Shown here in pieces: positions 51,614 to 62,467 of a stretch of DNA of 64,000 nucleotides. Position 1 is the first letter of the stretch. The number at the start of each line of letters is the position of its first letter. The position numbers and the translations under genes were made by a program. The notes beneath the pieces were generated by a model, which did no database searches, was not told the origin of the DNA, and was given only the letters and a program-made list of their open reading frames with translations. The DNA is from CAILZL01 sp050181835 (GTDB lineage: Bacteria; Pseudomonadota; Gammaproteobacteria; Steroidobacterales; Steroidobacteraceae), in assembly GCA_050181835.1 (NCBI GenBank), contig JBFXCU010000017.1, positions 1-64,000 on the forward strand. The letters run 5' to 3'.

Positions 51614-52575
51614 CTTATCGCGACGCAGTAGCGCGCGCTATTGCACAGGAAATGGAGCGCGATCCCGATGTGGTGCTGCTCGGTGAAGACGTTGCCAAAG
51701 CTGGCGGCGTATTCAAAGCAACCGTTGGCCTGTACGAGAAGTTCGGCCCTAGGCGCGTACTTGATACGCCCATTTCTGAGCAGGCATTCATGGGTGCGGC
51801 AATGGGCGCCGCCATGACCGGCATGAAGCCCATCGTCGATCTCATGTTTGCCGACTTCGCTGCGGTGTGCTGGGACTTTTTTGCCAACGAGTTTCCTAAA
51901 AGCCGGTACATGACCAATGGTCAGGTCAAAGTGCCACTGGTGATTCGACTCGCTAACGGCTCGGCGCGCTTTGGTGCACAGCACTGCCAGAGCGTGGAAA
52001 ACTGGTGCATGATGATTCCAGGGCTGAAGGTGGTAGTGCCTTCCAGCCCCGTTGACGTGGTGGGCTTGCTGGCGGCTTCAGTACGCGATCCAGATCCAGT
52101 GATCTTCTTGGAGCATAAGTCGTTGTACGCTGTAAAAGGCGAAGTTCCAGACGGCGAGATCATTGATACCTTGGGCACCGCTAAAATCCTGCGACCTGGT
52201 AAAGATGCAACCATTTTCGCGCTGGCGCTGATGGTACCGCGCGCGCTGGTAGCGGCTGAACGTCTCATGGCCGAACATGGTATCGATTGCGAAGTCATCG
52301 ATCTGCGTTCGCTGTTGCCGTTGGATACACAAACCATTCTGGCATCGGTGGCACGTACCGGGCGTGTGTTCACTGTCGAGGAAAACCCACGTCTTTGCGG
52401 CTGGGGTGCCGAGATCATGTCAATCATTGCGGATGAGGCGTTCTACGATCTCGATGGACCGCTGGTGCGGATTACTACACCACACATTCCATTGCCTCCA
52501 GCTGAACTGGAAGATCTGCTGATTCCGTCAGTAGATCGTATCGTTGAAACCGTGCGTCGCACGATGATGGCCTGA
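51601..52575 (+). CDS. 2-oxo acid dehydrogenase E1 beta subunit
   Basis: The beta subunit completes the E1 heterotetramer. The 324-residue protein has AELTYRDAVARAIAQEMERD at the start, LLGEDVAKAGGVF, DTPISEQAFMGAAMGAAMTG, HCQSVENWCMMIPGLKVVVP and the C-terminal transketolase domain with VIDLRSLLPLDTQTI. The partner gene overlaps by 13 nt upstream; the aldehyde dehydrogenase starts 4 nt downstream, inside the operon. Confidence 0.92.
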   Translation: MAELTYRDAVARAIAQEMERDPDVVLLGEDVAKAGGVFKATVGLYEKFGPRRVLDTPISEQAFMGAAMGAAMTGMKPIVDLMFADFAAVCWDFFANEFPKSRYMTNGQVKVPLVIRLANGSARFGAQHCQSVENWCMMIPGLKVVVPSSPVDVVGLLAASVRDPDPVIFLEHKSLYAVKGEVPDGEIIDTLGTAKILRPGKDATIFALALMVPRALVAAERLMAEHGIDCEVIDLRSLLPLDTQTILASVARTGRVFTVEENPRLCGWGAEIMSIIADEAFYDLDGPLVRITTPHIPLPPAELEDLLIPSVDRIVETVRRTMMA

Positions 52576-52579
52576 TGCG

Positions 52580-54052
52580 ATGGTGGCGAACGCAATAACC
52601 GTTCAGCAAGACATTATTGGCAGCGTGCCCACTGATCTGTGGATAGCAGGGAAGTGGCGCGCGGCTGCTGATGGCGCCCGTTTTGATGTCGAGAATCCGG
52701 CAACGCAAGCCACGCTGGCAAGCGTTGCCAGTGCCACGGTTGCAGATTGTCTGTCGACCGTAGACGCAGCTTCCGATGCGCTCAAGGGCTGGAGCGCCAT
52801 AACGCCACGCGCGCGCGGCGAGATTCTGCGTCGCGCTTATGAGTTGATGATTGAGGACAGTGAGCGACTGGCCAGAATCATCACGCTTGAAAACGGCAAA
52901 TCATTGGCAGATTCGCGTGGCGAAGTTGCTTACGCTGCTGAGTTCTTTCGCTGGAATGCGGAAGAGGCAGTGCGTGCCAATGGTCAGTTCTCGCACGCAC
53001 CTGCTTCGGGCGCGCGGATTCTGGTGACGCATAAGCCTGCCGGCGTAGCGCTACTGATTACGCCGTGGAATTTCCCGGCGGCCATGGCAACCCGCAAGAT
53101 TGGTCCCGCGCTTGCTGCCGGTTGTACTGTAATTCTTAAGCCAGCTTCGGCGACACCGCTGACTATGCTGGCATTGATGCCGATCCTGCAAAAAGCGGGC
53201 GTGCCAGCGGGTGTTGTCAATGTCGTGCCATCCCGTGCCTCTGGCGCGGTGGTGAATGCGATGCTTGATGATCTGCGTGTGCGAGTGGTGTCGTTTACAG
53301 GTTCAACTGAAGTTGGGCGTGACATTATCAAGGCGGCAGCACACAACGTAGTGCGTCCGGCGATGGAGCTTGGCGGTAATGCGCCATTCATCGTGTTTGA
53401 TGATGCAGATATCGATGCAGCGGTTGACGGTGCCATGATCGCCAAAATGCGCAACATGGGCGAAGCTTGTACCGCAGCTAATCGCTTCTATGTACAAACT
53501 GCGGTACATGATGAGTTCGCGACAAAAATCACTGCGCGCATGGCGGCATTAAAAATTGGCAATGGCCTTGATGAAGGTGTATCAGTCGGACCATTGGTCA
53601 ATGCCTCTACGCTCAAGAAAGTCGCAGCGTTGGTTGATGATGCGGTTGCCAAAGGTGCCAAAGTACTGACAGGTGGTCGTGCTGTTGGTGGCGTGGGCTA
53701 TTTTTATCCGCCCACAGTCATGACCAATGTACCGGCGAAAGCTGCGATTGTTACCGAGGAAATCTTCGGCCCGGTTGCAGCCATCCAGAAGTTCACTTCA
53801 GAAGATGAAGTGATTGATCTGGCTAACTCCAGCGAATTTGGCTTGGCTTCCTATGTTTACACCCGCGATATTAGCAAAGGCCTGCGCGTGGCTGAAAAGC
53901 TGGAAGCCGGTATGGTGGGCCTCAATCGCGGCTTGGTCTCTGATCCAGCCGCGCCGTTTGGTGGCGTCAAACAAAGTGGCCTCGGGCGCGAAGGCGGGCA
54001 CGAAGGTCTGATGGAATTTTTAGAGACACAATATGTGTCCGTAAACTGGTAG
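52580..54052 (+). CDS. NAD(P)-dependent aldehyde dehydrogenase, succinate-semialdehyde type
   Basis: The 490-residue protein has the full ALDH set: TPWNFPAAMATRKIGPALAA, KPASATPLTML, FTGSTEVGRDI (coenzyme loop), MELGGNAPFIVFDDADIDAA (Glu) and the catalytic Cys in RNMGEACTAANRFYV. The surrounding sequence is nearest GabD-like succinate-semialdehyde dehydrogenases. It lies between E1-beta (4-nt gap) and E2 (9-nt gap), an unusual place that makes it likely to act in the same pathway, perhaps on the semialdehyde made by the HIBADH-family enzyme. Confidence 0.9.
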   Translation: MVANAITVQQDIIGSVPTDLWIAGKWRAAADGARFDVENPATQATLASVASATVADCLSTVDAASDALKGWSAITPRARGEILRRAYELMIEDSERLARIITLENGKSLADSRGEVAYAAEFFRWNAEEAVRANGQFSHAPASGARILVTHKPAGVALLITPWNFPAAMATRKIGPALAAGCTVILKPASATPLTMLALMPILQKAGVPAGVVNVVPSRASGAVVNAMLDDLRVRVVSFTGSTEVGRDIIKAAAHNVVRPAMELGGNAPFIVFDDADIDAAVDGAMIAKMRNMGEACTAANRFYVQTAVHDEFATKITARMAALKIGNGLDEGVSVGPLVNASTLKKVAALVDDAVAKGAKVLTGGRAVGGVGYFYPPTVMTNVPAKAAIVTEEIFGPVAAIQKFTSEDEVIDLANSSEFGLASYVYTRDISKGLRVAEKLEAGMVGLNRGLVSDPAAPFGGVKQSGLGREGGHEGLMEFLETQYVSVNW

Positions 54053-54061
54053 GTAGGTGCG

Positions 54062-55402
54062 ATGGATATTTTGATGCCGCAGCTGGGCGAAACAGTGACC
54101 GAAGGTACCTTGGCAATCTGGGCCAAAGCCGTGGGTGATGCAGTACAACCCGGCGATATATTATTTGAAATCGAAACCGACAAATCGTCGATGGAGATTC
54201 CAGTTACCGTTGCTGGTATAGTCAAAGAGATTCGTGTTCCCAAGGGCGCAGTGGTGCCAGTGGGTACCGTGGTGGCAGTGATACAGGTAGAAGGCGGGGC
54301 GGCAGCAGAGCCGAGCGCGCCTGCGGTTAGTGCTGCCCCAGTAGCGGCGGCTGCGCCAGTTCCAGTCCATGTTGCAGCGCCGGTTAGTGCATCTGTTGCG
54401 GCTACTCAACGCACCTCGTCAGTGTCCACGGTTCCGACTGCTGAGCGTGATCACCATAACGTGGTACTAACGCCTGATAAAAACTACGGGCCAGCAAAGT
54501 TGCCGGACGGCACATTAGTTACGCCACTGGCGCGTCGTCTTGCCAACCAAGGTCAGATCAATCTCGGTCAGTTGACTGGTTCTGGCCCGCGTGGCCGAAT
54601 TTTGGCGCGTGATGTTGAAGCAGCGATTTCCAGTGGTGGCGCTCGATCTGCACCGATGGCTGCTACTGCCAATGCACAAAGTATTATTGCTCAATATGCC
54701 AATACGCCACATGACGTGATTCCCGTTGACAACATGCGCAAGATCATTGCGCGGCGCTTACTGGAGTCCAAGCAAACTGTCCCGCATTTTTATCTGTCGG
54801 TGAATGTGTTGCTGGATGCGCTCAACGCGTTGCGGGCTGATGCCAATCAAGCTGCAGTAGCTAATGGTTCAGATTTGAAGTTATCGGTAACGGATTTCAT
54901 TATCAAAGCGCTGGGAAATGCGTTGATACGTGTGCCTGAAGCAAACTCAGTCTGGGCAGAAGATCGCATTTTGCGTTTCAGTCAGGCCGATGTGGGCGTT
55001 GCCGTTGCGATTGATGGTGGGCTCATGACTCCCGTCGTGCGCAGTGTTGAAGGGAAGTCATTGGGTGGCGTTTCTCGCGAAATGAAATCGTTGATCGCAC
55101 GTGCACGTACACGCAAATTACAGCCAGCCGAATACTCGGGTGGTGCGATCTCCATCTCGAACTTAGGCATGTATGGCGTCAATGATTTTGCGGCAATCAT
55201 CAATCCACCGCAGTCGGCCATTCTCGCTGTGGGTGCTGCGATGCGCGTTCCGGTTGAGGCGGCAGATGGTAGTGTGAAATTTGCCAGTCAGATGGCAGTG
55301 ACGCTGTCATGTGACCATCGCGTTATTGATGGTGCTGTGGGCGCACAATTACTGGCTGCATTCAAGTCGGCCATTGAGAACCCGGTTTCACTCATGCTTT
55401 AA
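54062..55402 (+). CDS. 2-oxo acid dehydrogenase E2 (dihydrolipoamide acyltransferase)
   Basis: E2 carries the acyl group on lipoate and passes it to CoA. The 446-residue protein has one lipoyl domain (1-78) with the lipoylated Lys41 in EIETDKSSMEIPV, an Ala/Pro/Val-rich linker (about 80-120), an E3/E1-binding domain (about 145-185, VTPLARRLANQGQINLGQLT) and the catalytic domain ending in LSCDHRVIDGAVGAQL with the HxxxDG motif. It ends the operon; a hairpin follows at 55411-55442. Confidence 0.93.
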   Translation: MDILMPQLGETVTEGTLAIWAKAVGDAVQPGDILFEIETDKSSMEIPVTVAGIVKEIRVPKGAVVPVGTVVAVIQVEGGAAAEPSAPAVSAAPVAAAAPVPVHVAAPVSASVAATQRTSSVSTVPTAERDHHNVVLTPDKNYGPAKLPDGTLVTPLARRLANQGQINLGQLTGSGPRGRILARDVEAAISSGGARSAPMAATANAQSIIAQYANTPHDVIPVDNMRKIIARRLLESKQTVPHFYLSVNVLLDALNALRADANQAAVANGSDLKLSVTDFIIKALGNALIRVPEANSVWAEDRILRFSQADVGVAVAIDGGLMTPVVRSVEGKSLGGVSREMKSLIARARTRKLQPAEYSGGAISISNLGMYGVNDFAAIINPPQSAILAVGAAMRVPVEAADGSVKFASQMAVTLSCDHRVIDGAVGAQLLAAFKSAIENPVSLML

Positions 55403-55410
55403 CTTGTAGC

Positions 55411-55442
55411 TGAATGCACAGTAGTCGCGTGCTGTGCATTCA
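55411..55442. terminator. Hairpin between E2 and the second dehydrogenase gene
   Basis: TGAATGCACAG (55411-55421) and CTGTGCATTCA (55432-55442) form a perfect 11-bp stem with a 10-nt loop between convergent genes. A T-run is not clear, so it is probably a bidirectional stop element but weakly supported as Rho-independent. Confidence 0.5.
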
Positions 55443-55454
55443 ATCGAGGCGGCC

Positions 55455-56336
55455 TCACTCAAGACCATTGGCTCGATATTGCTCACGCGCCATGACCGAC
55501 CAGTCAAGATTGGCATCACCGCGGGCAATGGCGGTTTCAAGCCGCGACTTCCAGATTTCGCCACTGGGCAACGATACATTTACCGCATGGGCGGCATGGA
55601 TTGCGAGGTTGCAGTCTTTCAAGCCAATGGTGACGGTGGCACCAATGCGACCCCAATCTTCCTTGGCGATTATATCTCCATAGGCCTGATAAGCGGTGCA
55701 GTTGAACAGTCCGCCCACCAGCACTTGATGGAATATCACTGGATCGACACCGTATTTGCGCACCAGCGACATCCCCTCGCCCATCGCTTCGACGGCGCAG
55801 CCGAGCACAAAGTTGTTGGCGATCTTGATGGCAGTGGCCGATAGCGGATTTTCACCCGCTTCGAACACGCTACCGCCTATGACTGCAAAAACAGGTCGTA
55901 ACGATTCAATCGCTGCTGCTGGACCGCCGGGCACCAGACCGAGTTTACCGCTGGCTGCCAAGTCGGGTCTCCCCAGAACATGACAGGCCACCAGCACTTG
56001 GCCTGCTGCCTTATGGCCTGCTACCAACTCGGCCATTACATCCACGCCGTGAGTGCCGCTCACCATATGAATCGCGCCGGGACGCAGGTTGGCGACCAGA
56101 CCATCGGCACCGAGCGTTGCCGAGCGCAGTACTTCGTCGCTGGGCAACATGCTGATCACGACGTCGCAACTTGCCGCCAGACTGGCGAGGCTGGTTGCGA
56201 CTTCCGCACCCGCTTCCGCCATCCGTGCTGCTTGCTTGGCATCCGGATCAAACACCGCCAGTGGATACTTGGCAGCCAACAGACGCAAGGCTACAGCCGA
56301 GCCCATGCGACCAAGTCCAATGAATCCAATTTTCAT
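55455..56336 (-). CDS. NAD(P)-dependent beta-hydroxyacid dehydrogenase (HIBADH family), second copy
   Basis: The 293-residue protein has the N-terminal IGFIGLGRMGSAVALRLL, DVVISMLPSDEVL, a substrate loop with CHVLGRPDLAASGKLGLVPG and a catalytic Lys in AIKIANNFVLGCAVEAMGEG. It is only distantly related to the first copy, so they are not recent duplicates; two different hydroxyacid substrates are likely. It ends the minus-strand operon (gfo/idh/mocA, EboE-like, this gene), 28 nt after the EboE-like gene. Confidence 0.85.
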   Translation of the reverse strand: MKIGFIGLGRMGSAVALRLLAAKYPLAVFDPDAKQAARMAEAGAEVATSLASLAASCDVVISMLPSDEVLRSATLGADGLVANLRPGAIHMVSGTHGVDVMAELVAGHKAAGQVLVACHVLGRPDLAASGKLGLVPGGPAAAIESLRPVFAVIGGSVFEAGENPLSATAIKIANNFVLGCAVEAMGEGMSLVRKYGVDPVIFHQVLVGGLFNCTAYQAYGDIIAKEDWGRIGATVTIGLKDCNLAIHAAHAVNVSLPSGEIWKSRLETAIARGDANLDWSVMAREQYRANGLE

Positions 56337-56364
56337 ACAGTCACTCCGCTCGCCTTGAACACAC

Positions 56365-57564
<1,200 letters not shown>

Positions 57565-57594
57565 GAGGTTTGACTCCGGTATTGAGCTTGTCGC

Positions 57595-58614
57595 TTACGC
57601 GACCTGTTCGAGTTTGTTGGATTTTGAAGACTTGATGATCGCGTCGGTAGCCGCAACCCCGTTGATCATTTGTGCAAAAGTCACTGGATAAGGTGTGCCA
57701 CCTTTGGCTGCTGTTGCGAACGCTTCCAGTTCAGCACGATTTACGTCAAACATGGGCACTTCCAGCTCCACTGCATCGCCCTTGATCGGCTGGATGACGT
57801 AGCTGCCAAACAGACCGGCGCGACGATGTTGTGACGACTGGCCCGCAACGTGTACCGAGCCACCCAGCAGCGCCATGGCTTTAGAGCCATACACCTGGAA
57901 ACGGAAAGTACCCGCAGTCGCCATCATGGTGCCAAGGTAGGCTGACATGCCGGCCTTCATGCGAAACAAGATCGAGGTGGTGTCATCGTTGTCATTAGGG
58001 ACGGCGCGACGGAAGCTCTGGCAGAACGCGCTTTCAATATCGCCGAACAAATCAATCAGGCCGTCCACCGCATGTACGCCCATTGGAAACAGACCGCCGC
58101 AGGGAGCCTGCGCGCTGCTGGCTCGCCAGGCTTCCTTGGCCATGGTCAAGCCATTGGGCCCGGACATGGTGCATTCCACATGCAGGATGGTGCCTAATTC
58201 ACCTGAATTGATGCGCTGTTTCAGATCAATCCACGACGGATGAAAGCGTCGGTTGTAGCCCAAACCTAGCGTAACGCCGGCCTTGGTTACGGCGGCAACA
58301 GAACGCTCTGCCTCAGCTTTAGTCATCACAAATGGTTTTTCGCAGAACACATGCTTGCCTGCTGCGGCAGCGGCAACAATCTGCTCACAATGGCCCGAGG
58401 CGGGCGTGGCGAGGACGACCCCCTCTACTTCAGGATCGGCTAGCATGGCTTCGTAGCTGTCGGCCAGCCGCAGGTTGTGTTTTGCGGCGATATCCTGATC
58501 CTGCTGTGATCGGGAGCGCGTGTAGGCCGAAACAAATTGCATGCCCTCGCTCTCTTCCACTGCGTCAACCAAGGTTCCACCCCACCATCCCAGCCCCGCA
58601 ATTGCTAACTTCAT
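57595..58614 (-). CDS. Gfo/Idh/MocA-family oxidoreductase
   Basis: The 339-residue protein has a Rossmann N-terminus (KLAIAGLGWWGGTLVDAVEE), the VFCEKPFVMTKAEAERS motif with the Lys used in catalysis, and LGYNRRFHPSWIDLKQRI. These enzymes oxidise or reduce sugars and cyclitols with NAD(P). It is the first gene of the minus-strand operon with EboE-like and HIBADH-like genes, which points to a sugar- or cyclitol-like intermediate; the specific substrate is unknown. Confidence 0.85.
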   Translation of the reverse strand: MKLAIAGLGWWGGTLVDAVEESEGMQFVSAYTRSRSQQDQDIAAKHNLRLADSYEAMLADPEVEGVVLATPASGHCEQIVAAAAAGKHVFCEKPFVMTKAEAERSVAAVTKAGVTLGLGYNRRFHPSWIDLKQRINSGELGTILHVECTMSGPNGLTMAKEAWRASSAQAPCGGLFPMGVHAVDGLIDLFGDIESAFCQSFRRAVPNDNDDTTSILFRMKAGMSAYLGTMMATAGTFRFQVYGSKAMALLGGSVHVAGQSSQHRRAGLFGSYVIQPIKGDAVELEVPMFDVNRAELEAFATAAKGGTPYPVTFAQMINGVAATDAIIKSSKSNKLEQVA

Positions 58615-59383
58615 CGACTTTTTCTCCTGGCAGGCACTTCAGGATTGCTCCACAGAACCCGCTTATGAATTTTGCTTTAACCGTACCAACCAATCTATCC
58701 ATTATATATAACAAGTGGGTGAGAAATTCGAAAAATGGCCCTGCCTGTCAAAAAACCAGAAGTATATGGGGCGCTCCAAAATGGGTGCCGCACTTAAGCA
58801 CGGATACACATCGGGGTTGGTAATGGTGGGCAAGGGCTCCTCCCGATAAAATATTGGGGGGCTGATCGAATGTGTGGCCCGTTCATGTTCAGTAGAAGGG
58901 TCAAGGGTGTTTCATGGGTGGTGCTCCTGATTGTCGTTATGTTAGTTGTGAGCAATCGTGTCGTCAGTGGGTATGTCGGTGAGCTGCCAGCCATTCATCG
59001 TGCCGGCCTACTATTGGCTGGTCACTCACTGTGTGAATAATCCATAATGCGTGGAAAATAGTCGAAAGTGCCGTGGATGGCACAAGCTACGCTTGGTCGT
59101 CTCTTTGTAGAAATTTGGGGAATTATGCTTAATAAGCCTGAACATCCTAAGCATATCGGGTGCTTGCCGACCGCTTCAGCTTGGTGGTTTCATTAATCAC
59201 TACACGCATTTGAAATACGGCGGGCCGCTTGGACTGGCAGCGTAACGGTGTGTCGGTTCATGAAGAGGGACATAGCACTGACCTCATGACGAAAGCTGAA
59301 TCCGCAGTAAAACTTCGGCGAAAACAGCGGCATCCAAGTAACGACAGACAGTCTTCCAGTACGGTTTATAAAGGGTGATTTTA
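58615..59383. other. 769-bp intergenic region between the oxidoreductase and lpd genes
   Basis: This holds the divergent promoters of the minus-strand operon and lpd. It shows AACCAATCT at 58688-58696 (a 9-mer also seen at 49459-49467), an AT-rich tract at 58697-58711, and a possible small ORF at 58870-59040. I see no regulator gene or broken gene in the remainder. AAGGGTG at 59371-59377 is the lpd ribosome-binding site. Confidence 0.4.
58870..59040 (+). CDS. Possible small membrane protein
   Basis: An open frame of 56 residues starts ATG and ends TAA, containing a hydrophobic segment GVSWVVLLIVVMLVVSNRVV (about 15-34) flanked by basic residues (FSRRVKG), a pattern typical of a single-pass membrane peptide. 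A GGGGGG lies upstream as a weak ribosome-binding candidate. It could be noise in a gene-poor gap. Confidence 0.25.
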   Translation: MCGPFMFSRRVKGVSWVVLLIVVMLVVSNRVVSGYVGELPAIHRAGLLLAGHSLCE

Positions 59384-60790
59384 ATGAGCTTTGATTTTGA
59401 TGTGGTTGTAATCGGTGCCGGTCCTGGCGGTTATGTGGCTGCAATACGCGCGGCGCAGTTGGGTCTCAAGACGGCTATTGTCGAGCGTGAGGCGCTCGGC
59501 GGCGTGTGCCTGAATTGGGGCTGTATCCCGACCAAGGCGTTACTGAAAGCGGGCGAAATGTATGAAGGACTGGATCACCTCGAGCCCTTTGGTATGAAGG
59601 TGACTGGACGCAGCTTCGATATCAGCAAAATCGTAAAACGTTCGCGCAATGTGTCGAGCCAGTTGAACACGGGCGTGGCGTTCTTGATGAAGAAAAACAA
59701 GATTGAGGTCATTCTCGGCGACGCCAAGCTGGAAAAAAGTGCGACTGCACCTAAGCTGCTGGTGACGCTCAAAGCGGGCGGATCACGCACGGTCACCGCC
59801 AAGCATATCATTCTTGCTACTGGTGCGCGGGCACGGACGATTCCTGCTATCGGGTTACAGCCAGATGGTGAGCGCGTCTGGTCATATCGCGAAGCCATGG
59901 TGCCCAAGGTCATGCCTAAGTCGCTGGTGGTAATTGGCTCGGGTGCCATAGGTATCGAATTCGCCAGTTTCTATCGAGCGCTGGGTGCAGAAGTCACCGT
60001 TGTTGAAGCGCTAGATCGCATCGTGCCAGTTGAAGACGAAGAAGTTTCAATTGCTGCACGCAAAGCATTTGAAAAGCGTGGCATCAACTTTCATGTGGGT
60101 GCCAAAGTTACTAAGTTGCAAGTCACGTCAAGTAACGTGAAGTTGCAACTCGAAGTTGCAGGTAAGCCGCAACAACTTGAAGCCGAACGTGCCATCGTTG
60201 CCATTGGAATTAGTGGCAATGTTGAGAATCTCGGACTTGAATCATTGGGTGTAAAGGTAGATCGTGGTCACGTAATCACTGATGCTAACGGTAAGACCAA
60301 TGTTGCTGGTCTGTATGCAATTGGTGATGTTGCTGGGCCACCTTGGTTGGCGCACAAGGCCAGTCACGAAGGCATTCGCTGCGTCGAGCATTTCGCAGGT
60401 GTTGCTGGCGCGCATCTTGATTCACCAATTCCCGGCTGTACCTATGCAACACCACAGATTGCTTCAGTAGGTTTAACCGAAGCGCAAGCCAAAGCGGCTG
60501 GGCATGATCTTAAAGTCGGTCGCTATGCGTTCAAGAATCACGGCAAGGCACTGGCATCAGGTGACACCGATGGTTTTGTGAAAACAGTGTTTGATGCGAA
60601 AACTGGTCGTATTCTCGGTGTGCACATGATAGGTGCCGAAGTCACCGAAATGATTCAGGGCTTCGTGGTAGCCATGACTTTGGAAGCCACCGAAGAACAA
60701 ATCATGGCCACTGTGTTCCCGCATCCAACTATGTCGGAGGCCATGCATGAAGCCACGCTTGCTGCGTATGGTCGGGCGATTCATGCTTGA
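59384..60790 (+). CDS. lpd: Dihydrolipoamide dehydrogenase (E3)
   Basis: E3 reoxidises the dihydrolipoyl group of E2 using FAD and NAD. The 468-residue protein has the FAD loop VVVIGAGPGGYVAAIRAAQL, redox Cys42 and Cys47 in GGVCLNWGCIPTKAL, the NAD motif VVIGSGAIGIEFASFY, TNVAGLYAIGDVAG and the catalytic VFPHPTMSEAMHEA. I chose the ATG at 59384 because AAGGGTG precedes it; GTG at 59375 adds three residues. It is separate from the E1/E2 operon, but its location strongly suggests it serves that complex. Confidence 0.95.
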   Translation: MSFDFDVVVIGAGPGGYVAAIRAAQLGLKTAIVEREALGGVCLNWGCIPTKALLKAGEMYEGLDHLEPFGMKVTGRSFDISKIVKRSRNVSSQLNTGVAFLMKKNKIEVILGDAKLEKSATAPKLLVTLKAGGSRTVTAKHIILATGARARTIPAIGLQPDGERVWSYREAMVPKVMPKSLVVIGSGAIGIEFASFYRALGAEVTVVEALDRIVPVEDEEVSIAARKAFEKRGINFHVGAKVTKLQVTSSNVKLQLEVAGKPQQLEAERAIVAIGISGNVENLGLESLGVKVDRGHVITDANGKTNVAGLYAIGDVAGPPWLAHKASHEGIRCVEHFAGVAGAHLDSPIPGCTYATPQIASVGLTEAQAKAAGHDLKVGRYAFKNHGKALASGDTDGFVKTVFDAKTGRILGVHMIGAEVTEMIQGFVVAMTLEATEEQIMATVFPHPTMSEAMHEATLAAYGRAIHA

Positions 60791-60995
60791 TAACTTGATG
60801 TATACAAGTGCGTTGATTGGTCGCGCTGCATAAGTGCGGCCTTAATTTGGTTGATCTGTTAGGTGTTATTAGTTGTCGAGACCGAGCAATTGTTCACTGT
60901 GACAATAAATGCACTGAAATGCCCATGACATTTAGTGAGTCCATTCTAAACTTATTTAGTAAAGCGCTAATCACGCTCTGCTCTGGGTGATCAGC

Positions 60996-62252
60996 ATGAG
61001 TACCAAATGGGGTCCAGGGTGGTACCGGGAACTGAGCCTTCCAGAGCGACGAACAGTTAAAGCTTGCGTGGGTGGCTGGGCGTTGGATGCCATGGATGTG
61101 CAGCTGTATAGCTTCATTATTCCTACGCTGATGGCGTTGTGGACATTAAGTACTACTGAGGCTTCGGCTTTGCAGAGCGCGGTGTTGGTCATGTCTTCAG
61201 TGGGCGGATTGATAGCCGGCTGGTTGGCCGACCGCATCGGTCGAGTGCGCACCATGCAAATAACCATCGCCTGGTTTGCCATCTTCTCGTTTTTATCTGG
61301 ATTGGCGCAGAACTACCAACAGCTATTCATTCTACGCTCGCTGATGGGGTTGGGGTTCGGTGGTGAATGGGCTGCAGGCGCGGTGTTGCTGGGTGAGACC
61401 ATCCGTGCGCAACATCGTGGCAAGGCATTGGGATCGATGCAGGCTGGCTATGCCGTGGGATGGGCACTGGCCTTGTTTTTTAGTTGGCTGATTTTTGCCT
61501 ACCTAGTTGTGCCACAAGATTACGCTTGGCGAGCCATGTTCTTTGTGGGCATCACACCGGCAATATTGGTGTTTTTCCTACGTCGCTTTATCGAAGAACC
61601 AGAGGTATATAAACGGTCGCAAGCAGCGATTGCTGCCGGTGAAGAGCCAGCTTCTGTGTCGGATATTTTCCGTCCACCGCTACTACGAGTGACCGTTTTT
61701 GGTGGCTTGCTGGGTGCCGGTGCACAGGGTGGTTGGCAGGCGGTGATGGTGTTGATGCCGCTCTACTTGCAAAAAGAACGGCATATGTCGGTGAGTGGTT
61801 CCAGTGGCTCCATTCTGGTGATGATTCTTGGCGCATTCTGCGGCTACATGGTGGGTGCGTATCTGTCGGATATTGTCGGCCGCCGCAATACCTTTTTGAT
61901 TTTTGCGATTGGCTCTTTAGTTACGGTAATTGTTTACATGCTGGTGCCGTTTCCAGAAGGCGCCAGATTGATTCTGGGTGCCCCGCTCGGGTTTTTTTCG
62001 TCGGGTGTATTCAGCGCTCAAGGTGCGTTTCTGACCGAACAATTTCCAACCAAAGTGAGAGGAATTGGTCAGGGGTTTACTTACAATCTTGGCCGTATTC
62101 TCGGTGCATTGACACCCGTGGCAGTAGGCTTGCTTGAGTCAGCAATTTCTCTGGGTAAAGCGATCGGCCTAGTTGCTGGCGTTGCCTACACCATTATGGC
62201 CGTCGCTGCGTTTATGTTGCCCGAGACGAAAGGCAAAGTGCTGGAACCTTAA
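60996..62252 (+). CDS. MFS transporter, sialate/carboxylate:H+ symporter type
   Basis: The 418-residue protein has about 12 transmembrane helices with GWALDAMDVQLYSFIIPTLM in TM1, the loop motif AGWLADRIGRVRTMQ (GX3DRxGRR) and the GLGFGGEWAAGAVLLGETI segment typical of the SHS/AAHS branches. It probably imports the organic-acid or sugar-acid substrate of the island. The ATG at 60996 (M4 of the open frame) is chosen; GTG at 60987 is possible. It lies 205 nt after lpd on the same strand. Confidence 0.85.
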   Translation: MSTKWGPGWYRELSLPERRTVKACVGGWALDAMDVQLYSFIIPTLMALWTLSTTEASALQSAVLVMSSVGGLIAGWLADRIGRVRTMQITIAWFAIFSFLSGLAQNYQQLFILRSLMGLGFGGEWAAGAVLLGETIRAQHRGKALGSMQAGYAVGWALALFFSWLIFAYLVVPQDYAWRAMFFVGITPAILVFFLRRFIEEPEVYKRSQAAIAAGEEPASVSDIFRPPLLRVTVFGGLLGAGAQGGWQAVMVLMPLYLQKERHMSVSGSSGSILVMILGAFCGYMVGAYLSDIVGRRNTFLIFAIGSLVTVIVYMLVPFPEGARLILGAPLGFFSSGVFSAQGAFLTEQFPTKVRGIGQGFTYNLGRILGALTPVAVGLLESAISLGKAIGLVAGVAYTIMAVAAFMLPETKGKVLEP

Positions 62253-62467
62253 ATCTTGTCTTGATCGCTGCGCTTGCTTGTCGGTTTATTAGAATAATTT
62301 TGGAACACCAATCACCGCTGCGGGGCTAAGTGGTTTTGGTCAAAATGATCGTCCTCTTGCTGTATTTTTGACACTTGCGGGCTATGCGTCGAACGCACCC
62401 ATAGTCATACAGCAAAGGACGGCAGAATTCAGCAGAGCAGCGTTGGTTACGGGTATGTGAAGGTCGT
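62253..62467. other. Non-coding gap after the symporter gene
   Basis: No gene is seen. This and the following remnant make up 608 bp between the symporter and the last MFS gene. The end of the gap may include the destroyed N-terminal half of the metallo-beta-lactamase-fold gene, but I cannot read it. Confidence 0.4.

Noticed and set aside
52475..53457. Frames opposite the aldehyde dehydrogenase gene (up to 157 aa)
   Set aside because: They are shadows of the ALDH reading frame with no family features.
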